DNA of 64,000 bases from a bacterium (GTDB lineage Bacteria; Desulfobacterota; DSWW01), in assembly GCA_028277985.1 (NCBI GenBank), contig JANQFG010000015.1, forward strand, positions 1 to 64,000, written 5' to 3'. The position numbers were made by a program, and so were the translations under genes. The number at the start of each line of letters is the position of its first letter. Position 1 is the stretch's first letter. Below, piece by piece: positions 15,440 to 25,758 of the stretch. The notes under the pieces are model-generated. The model was not told where the DNA came from, ran no database searches, and was given only the letters and a program-made list of their open reading frames with translations.

Positions 15440-16360
15440 CTAGACCGGGGTGAGCCAATCTTTGTAGGTGGGGTTCTCCCCTCTTACGACTTCAAAGAAC
15501 CTCTTCTGAAGGTCGAGGGTGATCGGTCCAGGCTTCCCGGCTCCGATCGTGCGGTTGTCCGCTTCCCGGATCGGTGTGATCTCCGCCGCGGTTCCCGTGA
15601 AGAAGGCCTCTTCGGCGGTGTAGAGCTCATCGCGCGTGAACCGCTGCTCCTGGACCGGAATCCCTTTCTCCTGCGCGAGAGTTATCACCGTAGCCCGGGT
15701 GATCCCGGGAAGGATGGAGGTGAGAGGAGTGGTCTTGATGGATCCGTTCCGGACGATGAAGATGTTCTCACCGCTCGCCTCGGCCACGTATCCGTCCGTA
15801 TCCAGCATGAGTGCTTCATCATAGCCGGTCTCGACAGCCTCTTTCTTTGCGAGGATCGAGTTGACGTAGTTCCCGCAGATCTTCGCCTTGGTCATCATGA
15901 CGTTTACGTGGTGTCGGTTGTAGGAGGAAGTCCTGATCCGAATGCCGTTCTTCAACCCCTCGTCCCCCAGATAGGCACCCCAGGGCCACACGGCGATGCA
16001 CACATGAATCGGGTTTTCGTCGGTGAACATAACCCCCATGGCGCCGGCGCCGATGAATACGACCGGCCGGATGTACCCCTCCTCGAGCTTGTTCTCCCGA
16101 AGGGTCTCCAGGATCGCCCCGGTGATCGCCTCCCGGGTGTGTGGAATCTCGAATCCGCCGATCAGGGCCGACTCGAAGAATCGGTCCACGTGCTCCTTGA
16201 GCCGGAAGACGGCCGACGTGCCGCTTGCACCCTTGTAGCAGCGGATCCCCTCAAAAGCCCCGAGCCCATAGTGGATGGTATGGGAAAGGACGTGGACCGT
16301 TGCGGACTCCCAGGGAATCAGTTTCCCATCCATCCAGATCAGCGAGGTCTTCTCGACCAT
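15440..16360 (-). CDS. ilvE: branched-chain amino acid aminotransferase
   Basis: 306 residues, normal for fold-type IV PLP enzymes. Motifs: [15 protein letters not shown], the PLP lysine in [19 protein letters not shown], and [13 protein letters not shown] with the Glu that contacts the ring nitrogen. Transfers the amino group between glutamate and leucine, isoleucine or valine. It follows gatB by 24 bases on the same strand and is probably the last gene of the gatCAB-ilvE transcript. Confidence 0.95.
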   Translation of the reverse strand: MVEKTSLIWMDGKLIPWESATVHVLSHTIHYGLGAFEGIRCYKGASGTSAVFRLKEHVDRFFESALIGGFEIPHTREAITGAILETLRENKLEEGYIRPVVFIGAGAMGVMFTDENPIHVCIAVWPWGAYLGDEGLKNGIRIRTSSYNRHHVNVMMTKAKICGNYVNSILAKKEAVETGYDEALMLDTDGYVAEASGENIFIVRNGSIKTTPLTSILPGITRATVITLAQEKGIPVQEQRFTRDELYTAEEAFFTGTAAEITPIREADNRTIGAGKPGPITLDLQKRFFEVVRGENPTYKDWLTPV

Positions 16361-16383
16361 CTTCCACGTTCTCCTGTATCGTT

Positions 16384-17829
16384 TCAGTCGTCAGACGCAA
16401 GCCTCTTCCTGAGAAGCTCGTTCACCATCTTCGGATTCGCCTGGCCGCGGGTCGCCTTCATGACCTGGCCCACAAGAAAGCCGAAGACCTTTTCTTTGCC
16501 GGCTCTGAACTTGCTCACCTCATCCGGATGGGACGTCACCACTTGCTCGATGACCCCTGTAAGCTCCGAGGAATCCTGTATCTGGACCCAGCCCTTTTCT
16601 TTCACGATCCCTTTCGGCTCTTTGCCCGTCCGGTACATCTCCTCGAAGACCTGCTTGCCGATCTTTCCGCTTATGCTGCCGTCTTCGATCATGGAGAGCA
16701 TCCCGGCGAGGTGTTCCGGAGTGACCGCGCATTCGTCGATTTCTTTGTTGTCCCGGTTCAACTCGCGCAGCAGCTCGGTCAGGACCCAGTTGCTCACCTT
16801 CTTTGCCTGCGGAAACAGGGCCACGGTCTTCTCGAAGTACTCCGCGAGTTCGGCCGTGGCGGTGAGCGTTCGTGCGTCCTCTGCCGGCAGTTTCAGCTCC
16901 TCCACGTACCGTCGCTCCTTCGCGTCGGGCAACTCGGGCAGACCCTCCCGGATCTCCTCCACCCACGCCGAGTCGATCTCCACCGGCACGAGGTCCGGGT
17001 CGGGGAAGTACCGGTAGTCGTGGGCCTCTTCTTTGCCCCGCATGCTCAGGGTGGCGTTCTTCGATTCGTCCCACAACCGCGTTTCCTGTACGATCTTTTC
17101 GCCGTCCTCGACCGCCGCGATCTGTCGGTCGATCTCGTATTCCAGGGCACGCTCCACGAACCGGAAGGAGTTCATGTTCTTGAGCTCGGTCTTCACGCCC
17201 AAGCCCTCCGAACCCGCGGGCCGGATCGAAACGTTCGCATCGCATCGCAGGCTTCCCTGCTCCATGTTGCCGTCGCACACCTCCAGGTAGCGTACGATGC
17301 TCCGCAGTTTCCTAAGAAAGGCGGCAGCCTCTGCGGGGCTTCGCAGGTCAGGCTCCGTCACGATTTCGATCAGGGGCACACCGGTGCGGTTCAGATCGAC
17401 ATACCCGGCGTCCGCCTTCTCCATGGTGCCTTCGTAGACGAGTTTGCCCGCATCTTCCTCCAGGTGGATCCTTGTGAGCCGGATACGGCGGGTCTCCCCG
17501 TCGCTTTCGATGTCGACATGGCCGCCGACAGAGAGAGGGGCTTCAAACTGAGAGATCTGGTAGCCCTTGGGTAGATCCGGATAGAAGTAGTTCTTGCGGG
17601 CAAACACGGACCGCGTGGGAATCTCCCCCTGCAAGGCAACGGCCGTTCGCAGGGCAAGCTCCACGACCCGCCGGTTCAATACCGGCAGAACCCCCGGCAT
17701 GCCGGTGCAGACCGGGCAGGTGTTCTCGTTCGGCTCGGCACCGAACCGGGTGGAACAACCACAAAAGATCTTGCTCTCGGTGAGAAGCTGCGCATGAATC
17801 TCAAGCCCGATGACCGCTTCGTATTCCAT
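16384..17829 (-). CDS. gatB: Asp-tRNA(Asn)/Glu-tRNA(Gln) amidotransferase subunit B
   Basis: 481 residues from the ATG one base after the gatA stop. [20 protein letters not shown] opens the family; CGCSTRFG and CPVCTG are the two CxxC zinc-site pairs; [14 protein letters not shown] and the C-terminal YqeY-type tail domain complete it. Binds and phosphorylates the mischarged tRNA and accepts ammonia from GatA. Member of gatC-gatA-gatB. Its presence implies that the organism makes Gln-tRNA or Asn-tRNA by the indirect route. Confidence 0.97.
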   Translation of the reverse strand: MEYEAVIGLEIHAQLLTESKIFCGCSTRFGAEPNENTCPVCTGMPGVLPVLNRRVVELALRTAVALQGEIPTRSVFARKNYFYPDLPKGYQISQFEAPLSVGGHVDIESDGETRRIRLTRIHLEEDAGKLVYEGTMEKADAGYVDLNRTGVPLIEIVTEPDLRSPAEAAAFLRKLRSIVRYLEVCDGNMEQGSLRCDANVSIRPAGSEGLGVKTELKNMNSFRFVERALEYEIDRQIAAVEDGEKIVQETRLWDESKNATLSMRGKEEAHDYRYFPDPDLVPVEIDSAWVEEIREGLPELPDAKERRYVEELKLPAEDARTLTATAELAEYFEKTVALFPQAKKVSNWVLTELLRELNRDNKEIDECAVTPEHLAGMLSMIEDGSISGKIGKQVFEEMYRTGKEPKGIVKEKGWVQIQDSSELTGVIEQVVTSHPDEVSKFRAGKEKVFGFLVGQVMKATRGQANPKMVNELLRKRLASDD

Positions 17830-17830
17830 C

Positions 17831-19282
17831 TCAAGCCTGTGTCGAAAGGGTTTTCTGCTCAAAGGCGAAGGCCGCCTTCAGGACCGTGCCTTCGTCGAAA
17901 TGGTTGCCCAGTATTTGCATCCCCACGGGGAGGCCCTCGGAAGTGGTTCCGCACGGCAAGCTCAGGCCGGGCAGGCCCGCCAGGTTCACCGTGGTGGTGA
18001 AGATATCCAGCAGGTACATCTGCAGGGGATCCCCGGTCTTCTCTCCGATCCGGCAGGCCGGGCTCGGCACCGTGGGGGTGACGATCACATCGCAATTCCG
18101 AAAGGCCTCGACAAAGTCCTGTCGGATCAGGGTCCGCACCTGCTGCGCCTTTCGGTAGTAAGCGTCGTAGTACCCGGAGCTCAGGGCATACGTACCCAGC
18201 ATGATCCGGCGCTTCACCTCGTCTCCGAACCCCTCCGAGCGGGTTCTGTGATACATTTTTCGAAGGGTGTCTGCGCTACCCTCGGCCCGAAACCCGTATT
18301 TCACACCGTCATACCTTGCCAGATTCGAGCTCGCCTCCGCGGTTGCGATCAGATAGTAGACCGGAATCCCGTATTCCGTGTGGGGCAGAGAGATCTCCAC
18401 CGGCACCGCGCCTTCCGCCTCGAGCACACCGATCCCCTTTCGGACCGCCTCTTCCACCTCGGGGTCCGTCCCCTCGATGAAGTACTCCTTCGGGATCCCG
18501 ATCCGCAGCCCCCGAACATCCCCCGTCAGGAAGGAGGCGAAATCCGGGACCGGTGAATCCACGCTCGTAGAGTCGCACGGGTCGTACCCGCAGAGCGCCT
18601 GGAGCAGGAGGCTGCAATCCGTGACATTCTTCGCGATCGGCCCGATTTGATCCAGGCTCGAGGCGAAGGCAACGAGGCCGAACCGGCTCACCCTTCCGTA
18701 GGTCGGCTTCAACCCCACGACCCCGCAGTACGCAGCCGGCTGACGAATCGAACCGCCCGTATCCGAGCCTGTGGCGGCGATACAGAGGTCGGCCGCCACT
18801 GCACAGGCAGAACCTCCACTCGACCCACCCGTGACGCGATCGCGATCGTGGGGGTTGCGGCACGGGCCGAAAAGGCTGTGCTCCGTGGAAGAACCCATGG
18901 CGAACTCATCCATGTTCGTCTTGCCAAGGAACACCGCGCCCGCCTCACGCAGCTTTCGGATGGCCGTCCCGTCGAAGGGGGGCACGAAGTTCTCGAGTAT
19001 CTTCGAGGCACAGGTCGTACGTATGCCCCGGGTGTTCATGTTGTCCTTGATTGCCAGTGGTACGCCACACAGGGGGCCGGCTCCGTCCCCGGTTGCCAGC
19101 CGCTGATCCGCCTCCCTCGCCTGGGAGAGGGCCTCTTCCTCCATGACGGTCACATAGGCATTAAGTTCTTGATTTAGCTCTGAAATTCTATTCAGAAGAG
19201 AGCGGGTCACCTCTTCGGAGCTGACCTCCCGTCGTGCGAGTTTCGCATGCAGACTCTGAATCGTCTCTTGGTGGAGATCCAT
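17831..19282 (-). CDS. gatA: Asp-tRNA(Asn)/Glu-tRNA(Gln) amidotransferase subunit A
   Basis: 483 residues from the ATG at 19282 (GAGAGG upstream). Amidase-signature enzyme: [20 protein letters not shown] carries the catalytic lysine of the Ser-cisSer-Lys triad and [18 protein letters not shown] plus [16 protein letters not shown] hold the two serines. Releases ammonia from glutamine for GatB. Sits between gatC and gatB. Confidence 0.97.
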   Translation of the reverse strand: MDLHQETIQSLHAKLARREVSSEEVTRSLLNRISELNQELNAYVTVMEEEALSQAREADQRLATGDGAGPLCGVPLAIKDNMNTRGIRTTCASKILENFVPPFDGTAIRKLREAGAVFLGKTNMDEFAMGSSTEHSLFGPCRNPHDRDRVTGGSSGGSACAVAADLCIAATGSDTGGSIRQPAAYCGVVGLKPTYGRVSRFGLVAFASSLDQIGPIAKNVTDCSLLLQALCGYDPCDSTSVDSPVPDFASFLTGDVRGLRIGIPKEYFIEGTDPEVEEAVRKGIGVLEAEGAVPVEISLPHTEYGIPVYYLIATAEASSNLARYDGVKYGFRAEGSADTLRKMYHRTRSEGFGDEVKRRIMLGTYALSSGYYDAYYRKAQQVRTLIRQDFVEAFRNCDVIVTPTVPSPACRIGEKTGDPLQMYLLDIFTTTVNLAGLPGLSLPCGTTSEGLPVGMQILGNHFDEGTVLKAAFAFEQKTLSTQA

Positions 19283-19330
19283 GCAGTCCACCTCTCTTGG
19301 CCGCATCCCGGACGCGCTGCTCTCCGGGGT

Positions 19331-19618
19331 CTAATCGAGGATTTTGGGTACGCGGAAGAAGCGGTCGGATCGCTCAGGCGCGTTCTCGAGAACAGCCTCC
19401 ACACCCGGACCAGGGCGGACCTGATCTGCACGATACGCGTTTACCAGGTCTATGACATGGGAGGTGGGAGGAACATCTGTGGTGTCCACCTCCTTCAAAC
19501 GATCGAAAAACCCCAGAATCGTGCTCATCTGCCCTGCATAGAGCTCCTTCTCCTCCTCGCTGAGCTCGATTCGGGCCAGTATGGCAACATATTCGACCTC
19601 TTTCTTGTCGACCTTCAT
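19331..19618 (-). CDS. gatC: Asp-tRNA(Asn)/Glu-tRNA(Gln) amidotransferase subunit C
   Basis: 95 residues from the ATG at 19618 (GGGAGA ahead). VEYVAILARIELSEEEKELY and DTTDVPPTSHV and the C-terminal RSDRFFRVPKIL are the family signatures; GatC wraps around GatA and GatB to hold the complex together. First gene of the operon, about 32 bases downstream of its promoter. Confidence 0.95.
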   Translation of the reverse strand: MKVDKKEVEYVAILARIELSEEEKELYAGQMSTILGFFDRLKEVDTTDVPPTSHVIDLVNAYRADQVRPGPGVEAVLENAPERSDRFFRVPKILD

Positions 19619-19649
19619 TCGGTTCTCCCACGGGTGCAGAGGATCCTGC

Positions 19650-19679
19650 AGGATACCACAATGCCATTTTTTCTGGCAA
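19650..19679 (-). promoter_or_regulatory. promoter of gatCAB-ilvE
   Basis: Minus-strand TTGCCA (19674-19679), 18-base spacer, TATCCT (19650-19655). Divergent from the sppA promoter 21 bases away. Confidence 0.55.
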
Positions 19680-19700
19680 CCTCCTGGAATGACAGGCGAT

Positions 19701-19730
19701 TGACAAAAGAAAAGGGTTATCGCTATGATC
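19701..19730 (+). promoter_or_regulatory. promoter of sppA
   Basis: TTGACA (19701-19706), 18-base spacer, TATGAT (19725-19730), a near-consensus sigma70 promoter giving a leader of about 23 bases before the ATG at 19760. Confidence 0.75.
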
Positions 19731-19759
19731 AAAACGTAACCTGGAAAAGGGCTCCCGGC

Positions 19760-20572
19760 ATGCTCGAGCGGATCGTTCTCCGCATCCACAAGAAACTCAT
19801 CGGACTCGTGGAGATCAAGGGCATCGTTATGTCTGCAAGGCCCTATGCGGAGCAGATTCAACGATTCCGGAAGATATCCAATGTAAAAGCGATTCTGGTG
19901 CGTATCGATTCCCCCGGGGGGAGCGTGGCACCCTCCCAGGAGATCCATGAAGCGATTCATCGTGCGCGCGAGCAGAAGCCGGTCATTGCCTCCATGGCAT
20001 CGGTTGCCGCCTCGGGGGGATATTACATCGCGAGCGCAGCGGACAAGATCTTCGCGAACCCGGGAACCCTGACGGGCAGCATCGGGGTTGCCATGCAAAT
20101 GCGGAACCTCCGGGACCTCATGTCGAAGATCGGGGTGGACAACAAGGTGATCAAGAGCGGTGAGCTCAAGGACGTGGGCTCCCCCTTCCGCAGCATGACG
20201 CCCGGAGAGGAGCGTTATCTGCAGGAGGTCTCCGACGAAATCTATGACCAGTTCGTGGAGGCCGTTTCGACGAGCAGGAAGATGAAACAGGAAGAGGTGG
20301 AGGAGATCGCGGACGGGAGAATCCTCACCGGCAAGCGCGCACAAGAGCTGGGACTCGTGGACGAGATGGGCGGCCTCGAGACGGCCGCCAAAGAAGCGGG
20401 CAGGATGGTGGGTATAACGGACGAGCCTCATATCGTCTCCTTCAAGCGGAAACGACGCAGGTTCACACAATACCTTGTGCAGGCGGCCGTAAGGCAGCTG
20501 TTGACCGACTGGGACCTGGAATCCGAATCGCTGCCGGGATTCCTGTTGCTGGCCCCTTTCCGTGGCCGTTGA
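19760..20572 (+). CDS. sppA: signal peptide peptidase SppA (short type)
   Basis: 270 residues from the ATG at 19760, just after the promoter. A serine/lysine protease of the ClpP fold: IDSPGGSVAPSQEIHEAI, the nucleophile Ser85 in MASVAASGGYYIASAA, and Lys137 in SGELKDVGSPFR. The Ser-Lys spacing of 52 equals that known for Bacillus SppA. It lacks the long N-terminal domain of the E. coli form and has no obvious hydrophobic anchor at the N-terminus; the C-terminus is basic then hydrophobic. Degrades leftover signal peptides. Confidence 0.9.
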   Translation: MLERIVLRIHKKLIGLVEIKGIVMSARPYAEQIQRFRKISNVKAILVRIDSPGGSVAPSQEIHEAIHRAREQKPVIASMASVAASGGYYIASAADKIFANPGTLTGSIGVAMQMRNLRDLMSKIGVDNKVIKSGELKDVGSPFRSMTPGEERYLQEVSDEIYDQFVEAVSTSRKMKQEEVEEIADGRILTGKRAQELGLVDEMGGLETAAKEAGRMVGITDEPHIVSFKRKRRRFTQYLVQAAVRQLLTDWDLESESLPGFLLLAPFRGR

Positions 20573-20595
20573 GGGCAGCCCCAAAGAAGAGAGCC

Positions 20596-20889
20596 ATGTC
20601 GCAGGACGCAATTCGTTTTCACAGGATCGACAACGATTCCGAGCTGGTTGCAGTCGCCGAAGTGTCCCTGTTCAGCGGGGTCTATCTCCGGGGCTGGTAC
20701 ATCTACCAGAGAGGCGGCCAGATCGAGGTGCTGCCTCCGCACAAGGTCTATCAGGATCCGATCAGCGGAGAGGAGAAGGTCTGGAGCATCCTCCATTTCG
20801 AGAGCGAGGCGACCTCCAGGCAGTGGCTGGAGCGGGTGAAAGAGGAATACCTCCGCTGGTCGCGGAAGGGAGGCTCGGTTGCAGACTGA
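20596..20889 (+). CDS. hypothetical protein, 97 aa
   Basis: 97 residues from an ATG at 20596 with AAGAAGAGAG ahead. Mixed alpha/beta with LFSGVYLRGWYIYQRGGQIE and a C-terminal amphipathic helix (SRQWLERVKEEYLRW). No domain recognised. It lies between sppA and a PilZ gene whose TTG start overlaps its last codons, so it is co-translated with the PilZ protein and may share its pathway. Confidence 0.6.
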   Translation: MSQDAIRFHRIDNDSELVAVAEVSLFSGVYLRGWYIYQRGGQIEVLPPHKVYQDPISGEEKVWSILHFESEATSRQWLERVKEEYLRWSRKGGSVAD

Positions 20890-21319
20890 TCGCCGGCGAT
20901 TCAAGAGACACCGACTGGAATTGCCCATCAAGTTTCGTATCTATCTCCCTTCTCGTCCGGACTCGAGTTCGACCTTCCTCTCCGCACAGATTTACGATCT
21001 ATCCCAGAGCGGCATGCGGCTGTTGACCAACGTGGTCCAGAGCGGCGCGCTGCACATCTTCCACCCGGATCCCACCACCCCGGAGCAGTCACATCTCGAG
21101 ATCGAAATTCCGGACGGCGACCAGACGCTCACCCTCACCGGAAGAGTGGTCTGGTACGACCGGAACACAGAGGATCACCCGTACTCGTTCCGGGCAGGAG
21201 TCGAGTTCCTGGACATCGGACCGGACGACCGGAAGAGAATTCAGTCCCTGATCAACAGGGCGCAGTCCACCCCACCCAATTCTGCATCGGGCAAACCCTC
21301 TCCCACTTCTTCGGATTAA
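20879..21319 (+). CDS. PilZ domain c-di-GMP-binding protein
   Basis: 146 residues starting at a TTG (GGGAGG five to six bases ahead) that overlaps the preceding stop. Both halves of the c-di-GMP site are intact: RRFKR at 6-10 (RxxxR) and DLSQSG at 40-45 (D/NxSxxG), followed by the barrel strands to about 125 and a Ser/Pro tail. A single PilZ domain with no effector module, so it should act by binding a partner. It directly precedes the polysaccharide locus, where c-di-GMP control would make sense. Confidence 0.88.
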   Translation: MQTDRRRFKRHRLELPIKFRIYLPSRPDSSSTFLSAQIYDLSQSGMRLLTNVVQSGALHIFHPDPTTPEQSHLEIEIPDGDQTLTLTGRVVWYDRNTEDHPYSFRAGVEFLDIGPDDRKRIQSLINRAQSTPPNSASGKPSPTSSD

Positions 21320-21361
21320 CAGCGCGAAGCTTCACGATGACAAGAACGGAAGGAGAAAGCA

Positions 21362-22996
21362 TTGACCGCCCCTCATACGAGCTCGGGTGAACCGCCCCCC
21401 GGCGTAGCGGTGATCGGGACGGGCTACTGGGGGAAGAACCTCGTCCGTGTCCACCACAAGCTCGGGGCATTGCGGCTGATCTGCGACAAGGATGAAACCG
21501 TACTGGCCCAATTCAAAGAGCAGTACCCTGACGTGGGCGTGTGCATCGCGGTCAAGGACGTCCTGGAGCGAGAGGACATTCACGCGGTGGTGATCGCCAC
21601 CCCGGCGGAAACGCACTTCGCCCTGGCCCAAGAGGCGCTCCTGGCAGGAAAGCACGTGTACGTCGAAAAGCCTCTCGCCCTCGACCACAAGGAGGCCGAG
21701 AAGCTGATCGCCCTGTCGGACGAGAAAGTGCGCGTCCTCATGGTGGGCCATCTTCTGCAATACCATCCGGTTTTCATGGAGTTGAAGAGGCTTGCCCAGG
21801 AAGGGGAGCTAGGCCGCATCAACTACGTCTACTCGCACCGCCTCAACCTCGGGAAGATCCGTCGGGAGGAAAACATTCTCTGGTCCTTTGCTCCCCACGA
21901 CATTTCCATGATTCTCTCCCTGGCAGGCGAGGTGCCGGACAGGGTTCTGGCCACCGGAGGGTATTACCTGCACAGCAGGATCGCCGACGTAACCACCACC
22001 CATCTGGAATTCGCCTCCGGTATGAGAGCCCATATCTTTGTCTCCTGGCTCCATCCCTTCAAGGTGCAGCAGATGGTCGTGGTGGGGGACCGAAAAATGG
22101 CGGTCTTCGACGACACGCGTCCCTGGTCCGACAAACTGCTTCTCTACCCCCACGAGATCAGATGGCAGGACCATCTGCCCGTGCCTGCAAAGGCGGATCC
22201 GGAAAGGCTGGAGATTCCCGAGAGCGAACCCCTCCTTTCGGAATGCGAGCACTTCCTTTCTTGTGTGGCCAAGGGGCAGACCCCAACCACGGACGGCAGA
22301 GAGGGCCTTCAGGTTCTCAGAGTCCTCAATGCTGCGCAGAGATCCCTGGACGATCAACGCAGCAAAGGAGAGACGACGCTTCCCCTGACGGACTCTCCGC
22401 TCGACGCCCCGGCTACCACGGGGCACTTCGTCCACCCGTCCGCTGTGGTGGACGAGAATGTGTCGATCGGGGCAGGCACAAAGATCTGGCACTTCGGTCA
22501 CATCTTGAATGGATCGGTCATCGGCAAAGACTGCAACATCGGCCAGAATGTCGTCATCGGCCCGGATGTGGTCATTGGCAAGGGCTGCAAGATTCAGAAT
22601 AACGTATCGGTCTACAAGGGCGTAACCCTGGAGGATGACGTCTTCTGCGGGCCGAGCATGGTGTTCACGAACGTCTTCAACCCGAGGGCGCATATCAAAC
22701 GGATGGATGAACTCAGACCCACCCTGGTCAGGCAGGGGGCCACGCTTGGCGCGAATTCGACGATCGTCTGCGGCGTTGCGATCGGGCGATATGCCTTCGT
22801 GGGTGCCGGTGCCGTTGTGACGAAGAACGTGCTCGATCATGCCTTGATGGCCGGCAACCCGGCCAGGAGGATCGGATGGGTGTGCGCGTGCGGCGAAAAA
22901 CTGGTGGAGGATCTTGCCTGTTCGGTCTGCGGAGCAGCATACCGGGAAGAAGGGGCGAAAGGGCTCGCACGAGACGAGGAACGAACCGGTGATTGA
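21362..22996 (+). CDS. fused sugar 3-dehydrogenase / N-acetyltransferase (WbpB-WbpD type) with zinc ribbon
   Basis: 544 residues from a TTG with GGAAGGAG seven bases ahead. Residues 1 to about 335 are a Gfo/Idh/MocA oxidoreductase ([31 protein letters not shown]); 350 to about 505 are a left-handed beta-helix acyltransferase with hexapeptide repeats ([20 protein letters not shown]); the tail has CACGEKL and CSVCG, a four-Cys zinc ribbon. WbpB oxidises UDP-GlcNAcA at C3 and WbpD acetylates the 3-amino sugar, so the two outer steps of one pathway are joined. WbpE (next gene) works between them. Confidence 0.88.
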   Translation: MTAPHTSSGEPPPGVAVIGTGYWGKNLVRVHHKLGALRLICDKDETVLAQFKEQYPDVGVCIAVKDVLEREDIHAVVIATPAETHFALAQEALLAGKHVYVEKPLALDHKEAEKLIALSDEKVRVLMVGHLLQYHPVFMELKRLAQEGELGRINYVYSHRLNLGKIRREENILWSFAPHDISMILSLAGEVPDRVLATGGYYLHSRIADVTTTHLEFASGMRAHIFVSWLHPFKVQQMVVVGDRKMAVFDDTRPWSDKLLLYPHEIRWQDHLPVPAKADPERLEIPESEPLLSECEHFLSCVAKGQTPTTDGREGLQVLRVLNAAQRSLDDQRSKGETTLPLTDSPLDAPATTGHFVHPSAVVDENVSIGAGTKIWHFGHILNGSVIGKDCNIGQNVVIGPDVVIGKGCKIQNNVSVYKGVTLEDDVFCGPSMVFTNVFNPRAHIKRMDELRPTLVRQGATLGANSTIVCGVAIGRYAFVGAGAVVTKNVLDHALMAGNPARRIGWVCACGEKLVEDLACSVCGAAYREEGAKGLARDEERTGD

Positions 22997-24638
22997 AAGA
23001 GATGTCATTCTTGACGTGGACGTGGCGGTCGACGCACTGGCGGATCACAGGCCCGACGGCCCGATGGCGAAAGCGGCGATCGACAGGGTATTGCATGACA
23101 AGGGTCGGGTCTGGCTCGTGGCCGCCAGCCTTCCCCTTCTTCTGGAGCGACTTCGAGAGGCGATCGAGGTGGGCGCGGAGGAGCAGGGAATCGGGCTAAC
23201 CCATGCCGCCGCCTCTTCAAGGGCCAGGACGAACCTGCGAAGCTTCCTCGAAACGGCAGGCGTGCTCACTTCCCACGGCTTCGACGCGGAAGCAGCCCTG
23301 GAGACGGAAGCACCCACGTGGGCCCTTACCTTGAGGGCCGCGGATGCCTTTTCAGGGGATGTCGCCATCCTGAGTCGTGAGCCCGGATTCATCGCCACCG
23401 ACGTCAGAGTGATCGCCCCGAAGGACTTCGTTGCGAGAGAGTATTCCAAGGACGGCGTGGACAGCAAGATCCCCTTTGTCGATCTTGCCCGCCAACAGCG
23501 TCGAATCCTTACAAAGGTGGAAAAGCGTATCTCCACGGTGTTGCGGCATGGTCAGTACATCATGGGACCGGAGATCAAAGAACTGGAGCAGAAGCTGGCG
23601 GAGTATACGGGTGTAGACCATGCGATCTGTTGTGCCAGCGGCACCGACGCGCTCCTCCTGGCCCTCATGGCATACGGCGTGGGCCCGGGGGACGCCGTCT
23701 TCACCTCGCCCTTCACCTTTATTTCCACGGCCGAAGTGATCTCCCTGTTGGGGGCTGCGCCGGTCTTCGTGGACATCGATCCGTGGACCTTCAACATGGA
23801 TCCTGATTGCCTGGCAAAAGCGATCCGGGCCTTGAGGGCAAACGACCCTGAAATCTACCCCCTGCCTGCCCGTGCCGACGATTCCGCCCCAACCCTGAGA
23901 CCGAAAGGCATCATGCCGGTGGACCTGTTCGGGATTCCATCGGACTACCAGCGGATCTACACCATCGCCGCCGAAGAACGGCTCTTCGTCATCGAAGACG
24001 CCGCGCAGTCCTTCGGTGCGGAGTACCATGGGAGGCGAGCCGGGTCCCTGGGGGACATCGGCTGCACGTCTTTCTTCCCTGCCAAGCCGCTCGGCTGCTA
24101 CGGAGACGGCGGAGCCGTCTTGACGCAGGATGTAGGTCTGGCGGACCGGATGATCTCCCTTCGGATTCACGGCAAGGGCAAAGACAAGTACGACAACGAC
24201 AGAATCGGCCTGAATGCGCGGATGGACACCCTGCAGGCCGCACTGCTCCTGCCGAAGCTGGAGATTCTTCCGGAAGAGATCATGGCAAGGAATCGCGTGG
24301 CAGCCGGGTACACGGAGCGCCTCTCACGCCTCACAGGGTTGCAGACGCCCTGTGTCCCAGAGGGATTGCGGTCCGCCTGGGCGCAGTACAGCATCCTCAC
24401 GGACCGGAGGGAAGATATCCAGGCCGCCTTGAAGGCAAAGGGCATCCCCACGGCCGTGTACTATCCGAAACCCCTTCATCTCCAGACCGCTTACGCGGGC
24501 CTGGGGTACAAGCAGGGGGATTTCCCTGAATCCGAGTCCGCATCCAGGCGCATCTTGAGCCTGCCGATGCATCCCTATCTGACAGCCGGGCAGGTCGAGA
24601 TGATCGCCAAGGAAGTCGCAGCCGCGTTGAAGGGTTGA
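22989..24638 (+). CDS. DegT/DnrJ/EryC1 aminotransferase (WbpE-like) with N-terminal PIN-like domain
   Basis: 549 residues from a GTG at 22989 that overlaps the previous stop by eight bases (GAGGAAC ahead). Residues from about 160 ([20 protein letters not shown]) to the end are a fold-type I sugar aminotransferase, with [20 protein letters not shown] and the lysine region [17 protein letters not shown]. The first 155 residues are not part of that family: [20 protein letters not shown], then [20 protein letters not shown] and [13 protein letters not shown], follow the PIN_3/VapC layout from first strand to last. The later acidic residues are partly lost, so the PIN part may be inactive. Makes the 3-amino group of the WbpB product. 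Confidence 0.85.
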   Translation: MIERDVILDVDVAVDALADHRPDGPMAKAAIDRVLHDKGRVWLVAASLPLLLERLREAIEVGAEEQGIGLTHAAASSRARTNLRSFLETAGVLTSHGFDAEAALETEAPTWALTLRAADAFSGDVAILSREPGFIATDVRVIAPKDFVAREYSKDGVDSKIPFVDLARQQRRILTKVEKRISTVLRHGQYIMGPEIKELEQKLAEYTGVDHAICCASGTDALLLALMAYGVGPGDAVFTSPFTFISTAEVISLLGAAPVFVDIDPWTFNMDPDCLAKAIRALRANDPEIYPLPARADDSAPTLRPKGIMPVDLFGIPSDYQRIYTIAAEERLFVIEDAAQSFGAEYHGRRAGSLGDIGCTSFFPAKPLGCYGDGGAVLTQDVGLADRMISLRIHGKGKDKYDNDRIGLNARMDTLQAALLLPKLEILPEEIMARNRVAAGYTERLSRLTGLQTPCVPEGLRSAWAQYSILTDRREDIQAALKAKGIPTAVYYPKPLHLQTAYAGLGYKQGDFPESESASRRILSLPMHPYLTAGQVEMIAKEVAAALKG

Positions 24639-24650
24639 CGGGCCCGACGA

Positions 24651-25673
24651 ATGGAAATCGACATGGGCCGTCCGATCATATTGGGAAACGCTCCGAGCAC
24701 CGGAAGCAGCCTTTTGAGTGTCTTGCTGCAACGGCACCCGAACATCGGCGGGGCGGGCGAAATCACATTCCTGGACAAACCCGGGCTATATGTGGAATCC
24801 CCGGAATCGTTTCGGAAGAACATCGGCCGTTGGCTCGACCGGGGCTATCCGGAGGTCTATTTTGGAGGCGGCGCGGATTTGTTTTTCCACCTGGATCAGT
24901 ATCCATGGACAAGGGAGGAGTTGCGTGAATTCTGCCTGTCCTGCAGCTCTTTCCCGGAAATGATCAAGGGATTCTTCTCACACAATTGCCGTTTCTGGGG
25001 GCGGCCTCGATGGCTGGAAAAGACGCCACCGAACATCTATTGCTTCCGCCAGATCCGGGACCTCTTCCCGGACGCCCAATTCATTCAGATCGTAAGGGAC
25101 GCCCGTGATTCGATGGTTTCTTACTACCGCCGAACCCCTGACGCCTTCATGACGGTGGGCCAGTGGTACTATGCCACGATGGCGGGCCTGCAGTACGCTG
25201 ATTGGGACAACTTCCTGGTCGTGAGGTACGAAGACCTGGTGGAGAACCCTGCAGAAACGTTGGCCCGGGTATGTGAATTCCTGGGAGAGACCTATACGGA
25301 CAGCCTTCTCGACGTCGAGGCCCCGTCCGTCGAAAAGCTTCCGTCCTGGCGCAGCCACCAGCAAGGCCCGGTAACGAAGGTCAGCGTCGGACAGTACGTC
25401 GACTCGCTCACGGACGATGTGAAGAGCATGTTTGCGCAGATGCGCCTCACGAAGGCGGGTCGCAAGCTCCTTCCTTACGAAGGAGCGAATTCCGAACCCC
25501 TGACACCCTTCGAACTCCAGGAAAGCCTCGGATATGGGTTGGACGGCCTCGAAACGAGCCGCGTTGTGACAACGCGTGAACGTCTGGCAGCAAGACGGCA
25601 GTTTCGGCGATGGCGTTTGCGTCGATTGAGACGCTTCCGTGCCTGGTCGAAGAGAACGGTCAAAATCACATAA
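24651..25673 (+). CDS. sulfotransferase
   Basis: 340 residues. The PAPS 5'-phosphosulfate loop GNAPSTGSSLLSVLL (residues 12-26) and the 3'-phosphate site IQIVRDARDSMVSYYR (about 144-159) are both clear, and VVRYEDLVENP lies where expected. The C-terminal 30 residues are very basic (RRQFRRWRLRRLRRF). It should transfer sulfate from PAPS to a sugar or other acceptor in the cytoplasm. It lies twelve bases after the aminotransferase, in the surface-polysaccharide run, so a sulfated glycan is the likely product. Confidence 0.88.
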   Translation: MEIDMGRPIILGNAPSTGSSLLSVLLQRHPNIGGAGEITFLDKPGLYVESPESFRKNIGRWLDRGYPEVYFGGGADLFFHLDQYPWTREELREFCLSCSSFPEMIKGFFSHNCRFWGRPRWLEKTPPNIYCFRQIRDLFPDAQFIQIVRDARDSMVSYYRRTPDAFMTVGQWYYATMAGLQYADWDNFLVVRYEDLVENPAETLARVCEFLGETYTDSLLDVEAPSVEKLPSWRSHQQGPVTKVSVGQYVDSLTDDVKSMFAQMRLTKAGRKLLPYEGANSEPLTPFELQESLGYGLDGLETSRVVTTRERLAARRQFRRWRLRRLRRFRAWSKRTVKIT

Positions 25674-25758
25674 CGCGTATTGCACGAGACTTCGTCGCTA
25701 CATGGTTGGAAATGAGTGCCTTTCGTGCAACACACAGGCTAGAACAGGTTGACAATAC

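Noticed and set aside
15296..17017. 573-residue plus-strand frame
   Set aside because: Antisense to ilvE and gatB, which match their families end to end; composition is typical of the shadow of a high-GC gene.
19331..20611. 426-residue minus-strand frame ending as gatC
   Set aside because: Only the last 95 residues (from the ATG at 19618) are GatC; the rest is antisense to sppA.
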